Shown piece by piece: positions 46,693 through 58,370 of a DNA stretch of 64,000 nucleotides; the first letter of the stretch is position 1; each line of letters starts with the position of its first letter. Below the pieces are notes generated by a model. That model saw nothing but the letters and a program-made list of their open reading frames with translations. It was not told the DNA's origin and ran no database searches. Source of the DNA: Polytrichum commune (taxonomy: Eukaryota; Streptophyta; Polytrichopsida; Polytrichales; Polytrichaceae); assembly GCA_950295325.1 (NCBI GenBank), contig OX485808.1, forward strand, positions 22,032,527 through 22,096,526, written 5' to 3'. The position numbers and the translations under genes were made by a program.

Positions 46693-49431
46693 TTAAATCA
46701 GCGGCACATAACGAACTACCATCTCTATCTTCTTCTCCACTGTCCCGTCGGATAACTTATCGATGATCACAAGCTCCTGCCAAGACAGACAGAATCGTCA
46801 GCGAACGTAAGGAGGGCAGGAAACAGTTCAGGTGAAACAGCAGACATGCAAAGAAAGAGCTGAACCAGAAAGAGAAAGACAAACCTGGGCATCTACTCCG
46901 ACAGGAATGACCATGCGGCCACCTGGTTTGAGCTGCTTCACGAGAGCCTCGGGTAATTCTGTGATAGGCATACGACAAACTCATCAATTGCCGTCACCCC
47001 AACTTTCAATACGCATCATACTTGCGTGGGTAGTTGAGAAAGTGATAGCCTCCACTACTGCCATTGTTATTGTAATATTACCACGAAAGGTATGCAATCA
47101 TGGTAATCTAACCGACATCCAAACACACTCGCCGCCATATCCTATTTCTTGGGGGGAAAAACTCTTGATGAAAAGCATTCAGCTCTAAAATTGGGCACGA
47201 AGCAACATGATTCCACGGCAGAAGCATAGCTTACCTTTTGCGGCAGCTCCGACATGGATGGCATCATAGGGTGCCCCTTCTTCGTTGCCCTTCTTCCCAT
47301 CGGCATCTACAATTCCAAGACAATCGAAAGGGTATTAGAGAGGAGCGCTGGGCTCAAATTCGAAAATCTGTTCCTCCAAGAGATTCAAGGTGCTGAAACC
47401 ACAGACTAAGATCAGAATGTCAGCAAACACAAAGATTAGGCTAGAAGCGTAGAGACGCATACGGTGAACAACGAGCCGGCCTGTCTCCATGAGAGCACCG
47501 GCAGGCGTCTTCTTTATTGCATCTATGGATCTTTCAACGAGTTCCGGGATGTGCTCCACCCCCACTGTCCGCCCAGTCTCTCCAACCTGCGACACCGAAG
47601 CGCACATGTCCACAAACTTAGTCGACCCTACTTTTCTACTTCTGCATTGGCACATTGCCAAGTACTTTACAGCTTTTTGAACTTGGGCACCATCAGAAAT
47701 GGGGTGTTCATTACAAAAATGAAATAGCATTGTGAAACGACGGTTATCTACAAAGGGCATGAGAATATTAAAATGCACGCCTGCCCATCATAATTAGCAC
47801 GTGCGAGGAGATTTTCCGTACCATGAGGCCGAAGACTGCAGTCAAGTACCCAGATCCGGATCCCACATCCAGAACGGCCATGCCTGGCTTCAGATAGTCC
47901 GCCAGCAATGACAAGCAGTAGGAATGCTGCAACCCACATTGAAAACCTCAGGAAAAACAATTTATGTCAAGAATCGCAATTGGCAGTGCAGATCTGTTGT
48001 GATGGACAAAACAGAAAACACTCCAGTGCAGCCTCCTATGATAGACATTTGGCTGCTGATTGACGACCAAGGTGAGCACGAACTAATTTGACTTCTTTGA
48101 GCACAACTGAAGCACTTGTGTTGCCAAACTCTCGTGCCACATACTTCGTTTGGTATATTTGGGTGGAATTTTGTTTCCATGCAGTAAAGTGATAATCGAA
48201 ACTAGGAACAACTGGTATTTGTTAAATTCACTTCATGACAAGGATTGAAGCTACTCGGTGAAAGAACTTGTACCATGTGCGGTGCAGAGATAGTGGCGCC
48301 ATATCCTGGGAGTCCCGATCAAAGCAACAGACAGCATAGTTAGATAAAGCATCAACCACAAACCTGTCTTTTCACAAGGATCCTAAGTAGAATATCAACA
48401 ATGAAGGCGTGGTGGACAGATAAGAAACTCTGTAGAGATCGAATCCGCCAATTGACAAACAATCTTCTATGCGAGGAATGGACTGCAGAGCTTCTTGCCT
48501 TCTTTCAAAGGCCGCAATGGATTCTCCTAAATCACCCATACTGAAGCGGGAGCTTAAAACTGTCATACCCTACTCAAAATGACAATGGAAAAGGGAGCCG
48601 AAAGTCATGGTCCGACAATGTAGACCACCACATGGGCATGTTACACAGGATGTTGAAGATTCTGGCTGTGACAATTTACCTATAACTTGAGGTGCATCAT
48701 TGTAGGCGTAATTGGAATCCGGAACGAAGAGCTTGCGGTCCACTCTAGACATAGCATTAGCTGCATCTTGAGAGGTCAATATACCTTGGTCTGCGCGCAC
48801 AGGAAAACAACACGCTCCGAGTCACATTCGTCATTCATACAAAGAGACATCCAGAATCTACAACCAAGAGAATGCACCCAAGAGTAGTGGTTCCTTCGGA
48901 GCTTTAATTGTCTCCTGACAACCCCTTTAGAGGTGAGACACCCAAACCCTTCGTAATTACTGCAATTAGGGAATTTCGCGATGCAGTGCAGTGCTTGATG
49001 TACTTTTGGTATGGCAATTCACAAAGATCACCGTTACCAATGAATTTCATGTTCAACACTTTTCAGGTACACAGGTCGCCCATCACAAATCGAGAAGATA
49101 GGAGAACCCAAAACTTCGGAGGATTGTTACGAAATCTCATGCGGATCTCATGCGCGTGATAGAGACCCGTGCATGTAGTCCGTAGAGTATTTGGACAACA
49201 AAACTCAAGTTGCGCAAACTACGATCGACTGGCCCGGGTAGAGTTGGGCTGTGAAGGTTTGAACTCGTGGTCACAGGTTTAAAACTCATGGTCCTTGAGG
49301 AGACTGACAATCTCCGAACAACAACAAAGGGAGTTGGGTGGAAGGCGAAGGCAAGGGAGCAATGTGAGAGAGGACTAACTCTGCAAATTGGAAACAAGCT
49401 CGGCGTAGTTCGCTCCATGGCAGTGCCACAT
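46693..49431 (-). CDS. PIMT: Protein-L-isoaspartate O-methyltransferase, eight exons
   Basis: Repairs aged proteins by methylating L-isoaspartyl residues with S-adenosylmethionine. Minus-strand exons are 49431-49380, 48790-48680, 48305-48274, 47926-47822, 47586-47463, 47306-47235, 46958-46885 and 46776-46693. The introns (108-589 nt) are all GT-AG and the joined frame gives 217 residues, close to the ~230 of Arabidopsis PIMT1. Landmarks are NAELV-like ANYAELVSNLQNQGIL at residues 8-22, ISAPHM at 60-65, SAM-binding motif I VLDVGSGSGYLT at 83-94, VGVEHIPELV at 108-117, motif II PYDAIHVGAAA at 154-164, and LKPGGRMVIPVG at 175-186. It ends RYVPLI. The usual VGDGR before motif II reads HHADGKK, at the exon 5/6 junction. 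ATG 49431 is the first in-frame ATG after a stop. An out-of-frame ATG lies 11 nt upstream. No transit peptide was seen, so it is probably cytosolic. Confidence 0.93.
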
Positions 49432-50280
49432 CCTATCATCCCCTGGCGAGGTCGGCGCCGGCGGGTAGGTGCCCGGCGGAGCACAAGCGGCGAGAAATGG
49501 CTTCCCTATTTTCGCTAACTTTTCTTGACCAGGCCACTCACACAAGTAGCGCCCGCATTCAATCGCACGTCCAATCTGTGGAAAATAAACAAACCACCCC
49601 CTTGATTTTCCTCTCTATCTCCTCCCCCACTGATCACTCTTTGTAAGCTCCGCCTCCTCTGAACCTTCTTTCTCTCTGTCTCTCTCTCTTCCCTCCCTCG
49701 CTTCACTTCAAGCTGTCTTCACCTTGTGTACCCGCAAACCAACCCACACTACCAACCACCCCTCAAGTACCCAAAGGTCTACGACGGCAGGTATTCGGAA
49801 TCTGGGCCCAAATTCTCAAGTGCTATAGACAATGTGGAACTTCTCTTCTCGCCACCGCTAACCCAAGAAGCGTAAAATCCCAAAACCCAACAACAACAAC
49901 CACGACGACGACGACGACGACAACAACAACACAAGTGGAGCTCGCTGTACGCCTTGCACCAACGCTGAGACGCGAAAAAGCAGCGAAATGTCGAGGTGGA
50001 GTGACAGATCACCGACCTTTTGAATGCAGCCCGCTGCGTCGTGTGGATCAGCCGATTGGCAGCGACGCCGAAGTTGGCTGGCTGCCACTACAGAAGAGTT
50101 TGCAGAAGAACTCGGTGCTGGCGGAGTTCTTTGTAGGAGCGGCAAGAGGCGGCGAGAATCTGGGCAAAGGCTTTGCTAAGAAGGCAGCAAAATCTAATGC
50201 AAGGGTGCTCCTCTATATAACCAGCTGCCGTGTAGGGGGCCGGGCACCACACTAAGTTAAGCTCTCAATTTCCCCACGTT
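49432..50280. promoter_or_regulatory. PIMT upstream region and GC-rich divergent block
   Basis: The region upstream of PIMT is pyrimidine-rich on the minus strand (polypurine/polypyrimidine at 49650-49700). It carries a (CGA)n(CAA)n microsatellite at about 49890-49932. A TATATAA box on the plus strand at about 50214-50220 could direct a divergent transcript, but no convincing plus-strand coding sequence follows. The minus-strand S/A/R-rich open stretch at 49858-50145 has no ATG. Confidence 0.35.
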
Positions 50281-52979
50281 CTATAAATTCCACTGCACTT
50301 GCGCAGCAAAATTCTGCCGTACCCGGCAGCGCGCAGACTGCTTGGAAAGCCGCTCCGCCAATTTTTACAAGCAGTGTCTGCAGGCAGGCTTCCTCCTAAT
50401 TAATTACCTCCCTCCATACCTCCACTTTCTGCTGCATTTCTCACTTTTGTGCTGGAAGTTGGAGATGAAGATTAACTTAATTACCACCTGTCTGTGACTT
50501 CTGAAGCTCCAAATTGTCTGTAACCTCTACATTGTAGGCCCATTTACACACGACTACCCAAGTGCAAGTGGTTGTGGGTGTGGGTGTGGGTGTTGTTGTG
50601 GTTGTGGTTCTAGTCATGGTCGTGATCATGGTTTGGGCCCACGTTCAAGGAGGCCGAGCATACATCTCATTCTTTCAACATAACATCTTCACTTCCTATA
50701 GGTTTGTGGTTGATTCATCTCACATCATGAAGAGTGGATTAATGTAGAATCCATGAAGTTGATTATGGTGTCAAATGGATTTTCAGAAACAGCCTCCACA
50801 TTACATGCTATTTTAGGGCTTGTATGTTGGATGGTTGAGAGGGACGCTCGTATGCGATAATTTTCCTCTTGCCTTCGACCAACAACCATGTTTCTTTCGC
50901 ATTGAGAAACGAGATGTTGTTGTACTTGCAGAGTTCCTTTGAGTTTCTTGGCCTCAATTCTAGCTCATTTGTATTGAAATGAACTTCGTCACCACTTGTT
51001 TGTGCCGAAGCTTCAATGGCAGTCCTTGTAAGGTCATGTACACACAACTACCCAAGTGGTCATGGTTGGGGCCCACCTTCAACAACAACTAGAAATTGTT
51101 GTATGTATAGCATAGAAGATGTAACTTGGTTGTATATTGAACTGTGGATAATTGAATGTTGACCTTAGTTATCGTCCCTCCTATTGATTCGATCAATATA
51201 GTGGAGACAAACAATTTATGGGCTCTAGTAGAAAGGTTGTCTAAGAATGAGTGTCTCCCACAAACCATTTCCCATGTTTTGGCCTTGAAGTTCTCTTATG
51301 GTGCTACATAGCAACTACAAAAATTCTCGAATCACAAAAATTAAAGCAGATAGATATAAACGTTGCCAAGGAAGCATGAATGAAGAGCCTCTTTGCCCAC
51401 ATGATACTTCCCATTTTCAAGGGAGATGTAAACTACAACCATCATAACCATCCTCAACTATCCCTAACTGATGAAGTAGGAGGAGTTGTGATTCTAGTGC
51501 TCATCGATGCACCCCTTATTGTTCCATATCTTTTAAAATTAGAGCTAAAGAAAGTTAACTACAACCATCAACCCTTATGGTTGTGGTTGTTTGTAAATTG
51601 TCCTTGCGTTAACAAGTCGCATCCTAGTAGACATTATAATATCAATTCTAAGCCAATTGTTGAAGGTTGAAGGTGGTTTTAGTTTTTTTAGTTTACTTCG
51701 TCATTATACAAACTCTTATGATGGGTTATGTTTCTTGTATATTGGTTTAAGAGGGGTACTTATGGACAACATTGTCAACGAGAGGGAAGTGGATGTCAAG
51801 TTGCATAGGCATTAAGACATCCACTCACTCAAGTTGTTTATGAAGCATAACCAATTTGCTTATTGGTTTATGGAGTACGTCCTCTTTGCATGGTTAGAAA
51901 ACATATAGGATTTTTTGGAGGAGCACTTCATGGCTCTTCACTCAATGGATGAGCAATTGGTCATAATATGAAGGTCAATAAGTCCGAGCATGTTTACTAA
52001 ACACAACCATCCAACGGTTATCTTTTAGCACAATAGTTTCAAATGAAAATTGTTATTGTGAATTGCATGGAAAATGAAATAAATCTTAAAAATTGAAAGA
52101 AATAATTAGCATTCAATCAAATGCATGAAGGCATTTATGATGGGTTATATTACTTGTAAATTCAATTTAAGGGCCCCTTTCCACCATTAAGGGTTGAGAG
52201 GTTGATAGGTTGAATTTTGAGAGCTCAAATATAGAGAAAAAATTAAATTAAATTGCATTGCATTGGTATTGAGCTTCTTACTTGTGCTTGTTCGCTTAAG
52301 TCCTCTTACAATGCTTATGTGGTGCCTTATGGATCACACATGGGACAAACACAACAAGCTCTTGGTCACTTTTGACAAGCTTTGAATAAGAAACCGAGAT
52401 ACCTCATGGAGATTGCTTAAGAATGTTTAGAGTCCGACTCTCATATCATGGACCTCAAGCTAATGGGCTTTCAAATGTTCTTTAATTTTGTCATGAAATC
52501 TCCTCAATCTAGTGCCATTTCCCCTTTGATATCTCATTTTAAGCATGGCCACTTCACACATGTTCAAAATATGAAGAGTTGGAGAATTGGTCAAGCTCTC
52601 AATATTTTGAACTATGAATGGAACTTCATCAAATCGATGTATCCAACTCTCAAAAATTAAAAGTTGGAGCTCTAAGCTGAAGCTCAAGTGTAAGAGGGGA
52701 ATGTAGCTATGTAAAGATCGAAGGGAGGCCAAAGGATTGGTGAATGTTTACAACACCTATCATTGGGAAGGGTGAAAACATTGACTAATATGTAGATCCC
52801 ATGTATTTCTATTTATAGATAATTTAATATCTATGTTAGGGTCAAATACCCTAAATAAATCTACACCATTTATGGTATTAGTGTCACATGCATAATAGTG
52901 TCACTTATTGTAGTTTGAGGTATATATGCGAGGTTACACTATGACCAACAACTTCACTATTAGTGTCACCTTATGAAAC
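50281..52979. other. Gene-free spacer with small repeats
   Basis: A hairpin with an 11-bp stem lies at 50334-50380 (CAGACTGCTTG against CAAGCAGTGTCTG). A GT-rich minisatellite (GTGGGT)n lies at about 50570-50612. The context ACACACRACTACCCAAGTG occurs at 50546-50566 and 51038-51058. No recognisable gene was found. The short open stretches at 51380-51670 and 52448-52660 are not supported. Confidence 0.4.
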
Positions 52980-53400
52980 TTGGCATTCAAGTGTGTAAAG
53001 TAATATCTTGGCATGAGTATGTTCAATATTGTTATGAAGTGTATGCTTATGTTACACATGATCTACAAGATGACTAAAAATGTATACAAATACCCCACCT
53101 ACCCAATCTTACTGTACGGATGGCTCATTCACACCACTAGATGGAGAAGGAAAAGGCAATATATTAGGAGCCAGAGTTTTCAATGGACCATTACAAGTCA
53201 ATAATGTTGCTCGCCTGCCTAGATACCCTAATATTCTCAGAGCAAAATTATACGCACTCTTGATCGCCGCAGAACACACCAAAACGCTCCCAACAAATAT
53301 ATTCATATTCACAGACAACATCAACGGCATATATCTTCTTCTCAACCATAGAAGTGAAATCTTGAGTACGATTCTATTGCATTACGTAACTCTGGACAGT
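52980..53400 (+). mobile_element. LINE family 1 RNase H fragment, best preserved (L1f)
   Basis: An open frame from 53080 to 53352 encodes about 90 residues of the N-terminal half of RNase H: QSYCTDGSFTPLDGEGKGNI with the DGS motif, then NILRAKLYALLIAAEHTKTL and IFIFTDNINGIYLLLNH. The E of the second catalytic position appears replaced (AKLYALL where AELxAL is usual), while the D of FTDN is present. Similarity ends abruptly after LLLNH. It matches L1b and L1e. Confidence 0.65.
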
Positions 53401-53756
53401 GACACACACTAACTGAGATAATCAATGTAGCAAAAAGTTGAGAAGTTAATTACAAACCTTAACTACAAAGGTTCACTACATTGATGTGTGCAATTAGGTT
53501 GCCCCATGCTAATATATCAACATTCTACACTATTTAAACAATTACTACAATAGTAACAAAATACAATAACTACTCTAATTTATATTGTAGTTTCTATACA
53601 GATTAATGAACAAACTTATACATTTTTGTAATCTAATTTTCACCCAAAGTAAGTGGATGGGTTAAGAGGCGACCTATTCACAAAGGCAACCTAATTACAC
53701 ATACCAGTGCAATGAACAAAGAGAACCAACCGCAACTTACTGATAAACTGGTTGAG
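53401..53756. other. AT-rich spacer
   Basis: No gene or recognised repeat. Confidence 0.35.
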
Positions 53757-54066
53757 GCGTTGATCACACTGGCCACTTTTGACACCATCCGTCAGTATCT
53801 CCGGCCGTAATCGTGTGAAAAGTGGTGGGCCAACATCTATTTCTCAACATAATCCCCCATCGACTTCACGGCCATAATTAGACATAAAGTTTGGTGTGGT
53901 CAGGGCCTGAGGAGCTGACGACACTGGCTATCTTAGACACCATCCATCATCATCTCCAGTTGTAATAGTATGAAAAGTGGTGGGCCAGTATCTATTTCTC
54001 AACATAATCCCCAATCGATTTCACGACCGAAACTGGATGGAAAGTTTGATGTGATCGGGGCCCGAG
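53757..54066 (+). repeat. Tandem duplication, two ~155-bp units
   Basis: Two adjacent units. The word GACACCATCC recurs at 53781 and 53936, and GTGAAAAGTGGTGGGCCA / ATGAAAAGTGGTGGGCCA and CTATTTCTCAACATAATCCC recur with the same 155-bp offset. The units differ at scattered positions. No coding sequence was seen. Confidence 0.7.
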
Positions 54067-54139
54067 TTTGAGAAATAACCGGTTGAAGTTCAAGTCTTCA
54101 AGAAAAGTGCAGATCATTTAAGAAAAATGTATGGAATAT

Positions 54140-54250
54140 ACCTCAAATTAATAAAGAAAACCCATGCTCACAACATATAACTGGTTGGGCTTGGAAACAC
54201 TAGGATTTTGACCCATTATGCCCAATAATCTGGCCGGACACTGTCCCAAA
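54140..54250 (+). repeat. Dispersed repeat family F
   Basis: Contains ATAACTGGTTGGGCTTGG, AAACACTAGGATTTTGACCC and ATTATGCCCA. The segment aligns with 25575-25700 inside element B2. The limits are approximate. Confidence 0.5.
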
Positions 54251-54299
54251 TGTACAGTGTATAGTCTTGAGATATATGTGACAATACAACAAATTCAAT

Positions 54300-54505
54300 C
54301 TAATTGCCATGGTGTGGGGCCTTGGATAAGGTACTCGGGTGAGGGCACCATGAGGCACGAGGTTCGAAATCTAGTTTTGTAACTAATAAGCCTCCCAGTT
54401 TCTCTGCCTCTCCACACGGACGCTTAGTTAGTTGAGATTGGGCGGCCTTCCCCTAGTCGCAGAGCAAGATAAGTTGCTTGCCTTATTTGAGCTCTTACAA
54501 AATTA
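54300..54505 (+). mobile_element. tRNA-derived SINE (plus strand)
   Basis: Pol III boxes in tRNA order: an A-box-like TGGGGCCTTGGATAAGG near 54315-54331 and B-box GGTTCGAAATC at 54361-54371, 46 bp apart. The downstream body reads TTTGTAACTAATAAGCCTCC and continues with TTTCTCTGCCTCT. There is no full clover-leaf or acceptor stem, so it is a SINE and not a tRNA gene. Confidence 0.6.
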
Positions 54506-54689
54506 CCAAATAGGTTTACCTCACTTAGCTTGGTACTTAATTACTACACGTCCAATGTTGATGTTTACATCATCTAGTCCGGTAACTTTTGGTTTGTAGG
54601 GGCATGTAATACACCGTTGGAAAGGTATTTTCAAGACCTATCTAGCGGTATATTATAAGCCCCCAAAATTTCAAAATTACAGTCGTAAA

Positions 54690-54797
54690 ACCAAAAAAAC
54701 AAATCCGCAGTTGTTTGGTGACTGCAGATCAGGGTGGTCAAAAGAACCGCAATGGGAAAACGACTGCGGTTCTTCTTTACCATGTTTTCTACTAGTG
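54690..54797. mobile_element. CACTA-type transposon terminus
   Basis: The right end TTTTCTACTAGTG at 54785-54797 is the inverse of CACTAGTAGAAAA, typical of plant CACTA terminal repeats. Subterminal repeats of the motif AACCGCA/ACTGCGG recur at about 54706, 54748 and 54762, as in the clustered transposase-binding motifs of this superfamily. The other end was not found, so the element size is unknown. Confidence 0.5.
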
Positions 54798-55279
54798 GTA
54801 GTTTACCCCTAGCATCCAGTAGACCGAGCCCAGGATGACATCACTTCGACATGGCGAAGGCTACCCCTCCAGCATGGAATCCGTCACTTATTGAATTGGT
54901 TACAATGGTGTCATTTCGGTGTTATTTTAGTGTCCCTTTTGACCCACGTTTCATTCGTAATGCCATAACCACCGAGCACTAGAGCCGGGAGGGCTAGAGC
55001 ATGTGATTTGTGAGGGACAAAATCGGGCATCGGCCGTCGTCGAGCACCCAAATCTTACTTAAGAAGACGGGGCGATCACCTACAGTTGGGGTTGGGGAGT
55101 AATTTATTTAGGAGGGGCTAGCTGCATGAACGTGGTCAGTCAACTCGGGGACAAAGAATGTGTGAGCAAGGCTAACCTATTTATTCATGCGCGATTCAAT
55201 GGGCCAAGCCACTGCTCATGCAAGATTCCATCTAGTAAGCTCGCTTGCTCGCTGCTTTGGAGGATTACAGAGCATCAAA

Positions 55280-55955
55280 AATCAACTAATCTCAGCAACA
55301 CCTCAGTTCTCTTTCTTACTTAATGGACTACGAAAACAACTGCACTCAGTAGCGAGCGTTGACTGCCTTGTTTGTTTTTTTTTTGGGCCGTTGACTGCCT
55401 TGTTTATTCACTCGATCGCATATATTCCTCCGCATGTTTTTTCCCCCGATTTATATATAACTCGCTCAAATCCGTCCTGATGTAACCATAGTTTATTGTG
55501 AGCCAATAAACTAATCTCAACCATTAAAATGAGCTAATAAAATCAACTAATCTCAGCAAAATCTCAGTTATCTTACTTAATGGACTACGAAAACAACTGC
55601 GCTCAGTAACAAGCGTCGACTGCCTTGTTTATTCACTCGATCGCATATATTCCTCCGCATGTTTTTTCCCCCGATTTATATATAACTCGCTCAAATCCGT
55701 CCTGATGTAACTATAGTTTATTGTGAGCCAATAAACTAACCTCAACTAATCAAATGAGGTAATAAAATCAACTAATCTCAGCAACATCTCAGTTATCTTT
55801 CTTAATGGACTACGAAAACAACTGCGCTCAGTAACGAGCGTCGACTGCATTGTTTATTCACTTGATCAAATACATTCCTCTGCATGTTTTTCTTTCCCGA
55901 TTTATATAACTCGCTCAAACCCGTCCTGATGTAACATAGTTTATCATGAGCTAAC
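55280..55955 (+). repeat. Tandem repeat, three units of about 190-261 bp
   Basis: Units begin AATCAACTAATCTCAGCAA at about 55280, 55541 and 55766. Each contains TAATGGACTACGAAAACAAC, a GCGTYGACTGC box, TATATTCCTCCGCATG and a GTCCTGATGTAAC box. Unit 1 carries an extra ~30 bp that duplicates TTGACTGCCTTGTTT around a run of T. Unit 3 is shortest and most diverged. No open frame is shared between units. Confidence 0.8.
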
Positions 55956-57555
55956 GTTGTTTACTATGCACCCAAACCTTAACTATGTGCTTGTGCTAGC
56001 TGTTGTCGTGCAAATCGATATTGGAGGCACACATGTATGGGAGTTGCATTCAAATACATAACGATTGGAGGTTTGTGTGTCATGTTCTATGCACTCAGCC
56101 GCTTTTCGTAGTCACATTTGCAGAAGCTTGTTCCACTAAGTAAGTGGTCCTAGTCATTAGAGTTGATTAGGGAGTTGGTCAATCAACCACGTCGTGTTGT
56201 GTGTTAGATCGACCATAGAGAAACATCGCGCGGTTATATGACCTGTGAAAACTTGATGTTCATCACACACATGAAGAGGAGCAAGGTATCAGCTATATAT
56301 GTTTCCTCTTTCTTTGCATCTCAGATGACCACTAGAATTGTTCAATTTTGGCAGGTCGTGTGACCACACGATGCGTTTTTGTGGTCGTTTTAACTATTGT
56401 GTGGTCTATTTAACCGTCCTCTAGAGTTATTCGTAAAGTAAAGTAGATGGAACCATGGGTTCAGTCCCAAACCCTGAGCTTATGAGGATTATCACAAAGT
56501 CACCCAAGTTTTTTTTTTTTTTTTTTTTTAAATGCTCAATTATCATACACAAATAGTGGCGTTGGGCTATTAAAAAGCAACTTTTATAGTTTGTCCTATT
56601 GGGATGGGTGGGCGAAAGCTATTCTTGCATAGGCCGATGCGGGATTTAAGAAACTTTCCCATGCGCATACCCCTTTTTAAATCCTAGAAATTCTCTCAAC
56701 GTTTGAGAGTTGGAAAGAAGAAGTCCCAAAATTTTCACCCAACTTTCAAATAAGCTCTGATGCACGATGAGCTGATGAGAACTTAATAGAAAGTTTTCTC
56801 AAAGAAGGATCAAATTCGCAATATCGTCCCTCTTTGAAGGAGTTTATGGATAACTCTATTGATATCCCATAACTTGGGTGTGATTTCCATTTGGCTCCAG
56901 AATCAACATCACAATGGAAAATTAGTGATTACTATGAAGGAATGCTTGAATAGACTTTGCCAAGGCCAAGAAAATTTGCAAAATTTGATTTGTAGCACTC
57001 CACCATGTGCACCTCTCTCATTCCGAAGGTGTAAGATTTGTTGGTGAGTTGGTGTTCATGGTGCTTGATGCAAGTCAAATATTTGGCAATCTCTCAATAA
57101 GCTACATACCAAAACAAACACTACTATCACACATTAACGACCCCCAAATGGATGAATGTGGTACATATTGTTGGTTTGTTTCAATCCCAATTCACTGCAC
57201 TGTTTATGGTATTTAGTGTCACACACATTACTGACGAGTAGTCTAATAGTGTCATAACCGTTAATTATCAACATGATATTATTCGTCAAAAAAATAACTC
57301 TTTGAAATGAAATTGATTTATATTGTGACATTTAGTGTAGCACATTGGGATACTTGAGATGACAATTTTACGTGTTAGCATGCAAGGGAAGATATCATTG
57401 AGTATTCTAATGGCAAGTGTCATGTGTTTACATTTCAGTATGCAAGAGGAAGAAGTTCTTGAGCATACTAATGCAAACAAAACAAAAACAAAACAAAAAC
57501 AAAAAAACGTCAGAGTCTTTTACCCTAACATGCAATATATGTACACCACCTCCCT
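55956..57555. other. Gene-free spacer
   Basis: Low-complexity runs include about 20 T at 56510-56529 and an (ACAAAA)n-like stretch at 57475-57507. Words such as ATTTAGTGTCACAC near 57210 resemble 52870, suggesting a small degenerate repeat. No gene recognised. Confidence 0.4.
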
Positions 57556-57559
57556 TTCA

Positions 57560-58370
57560 TGTCCATGTGAACATGAGAGTGGGGCGGCTTAGAGCCTATT
57601 TTCATAGGTGGAGTGTGTGATTAGTGTTATTAAAGCTATGTGTTGTATGTTAGTTTTGGGTTTTAAGCGTTAGTAAGTGTGTTTAGTCAAGTGGGACTAG
57701 GGATTGTTTCTTCCTAAATTCCTTTTGTTTAGGATTATGTGTGTTAAATACCTTATATCAATTTGGGAGAAGGATTCCATTAGTTTATGGATTTTGGAGT
57801 TGGGGATTTATAAGTCTTGGAGGAGTTTAACGGTTGTTGTATGTATAGTGCCCCTTATTCCTATTGTGATTATAATAAGTGGTAGTACAATCCATCCTAG
57901 TTGGGATAGGAGTGGGTGGAGAATGGCGTATTTATCAAGTTTTTGGTTGGTGGCTTATGTACAGAATCTATCATTACAGTAAGTGTATTTAATTATTTGT
58001 GTGCCTTGAGGTTTGGGTTGGGTGTGAAGGGTGGTTTATTTGTGGGCGGGGCTCCTAAGATGCATATTATATTGGGTCTAGGTCGAGCCGAGCATTTGCA
58101 ACTTGCTAGATAGCATGTGCATAGGAGTAGCCATGAGGGTATGATGTTGTCAAGTGTGTGGTCTTTAATGTTACCGGTGTTGATTAGGGTAAAGCAACGG
58201 GTTGTGGGGTGGGCTAGTAGTGTGTTCACCAATTGTATATTGCTTTATTGTGTTGGTTTGTCCTTAGATTGTTTATGTCTTTATCAGTGCAACATGATAG
58301 TAGGTGAAGGGATGTGTCATTTTGATGGGATGTGTGTAGATTACATGTTGGGGATATGTCTTGTTTGAGG
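57560..58370 (-). mobile_element. LINE family 1 relic, C-terminal part (L1g)
   Basis: Minus-strand relic. The Cys-rich block is open at 57993-58232 (SWLLLCTCYLASCKC) and corresponds to those at 2.5 and 6.6 kb. The C-terminal block follows at about 57720-57980 with YTYCNDRF and an ending RYLTHIILNKR. The tail to about 57560 matches L1a and L1b. In-frame stops are present. Confidence 0.65.

Noticed and set aside
49858-50145. Plastid transit peptide exon for PIMT
   Set aside because: The S/A/R-rich frame has no ATG and no donor that joins it in frame to the PIMT start was found.
50334-50380. microRNA-like hairpin
   Set aside because: The stem is only 11 bp with a bulge, too short for a plant miRNA precursor.
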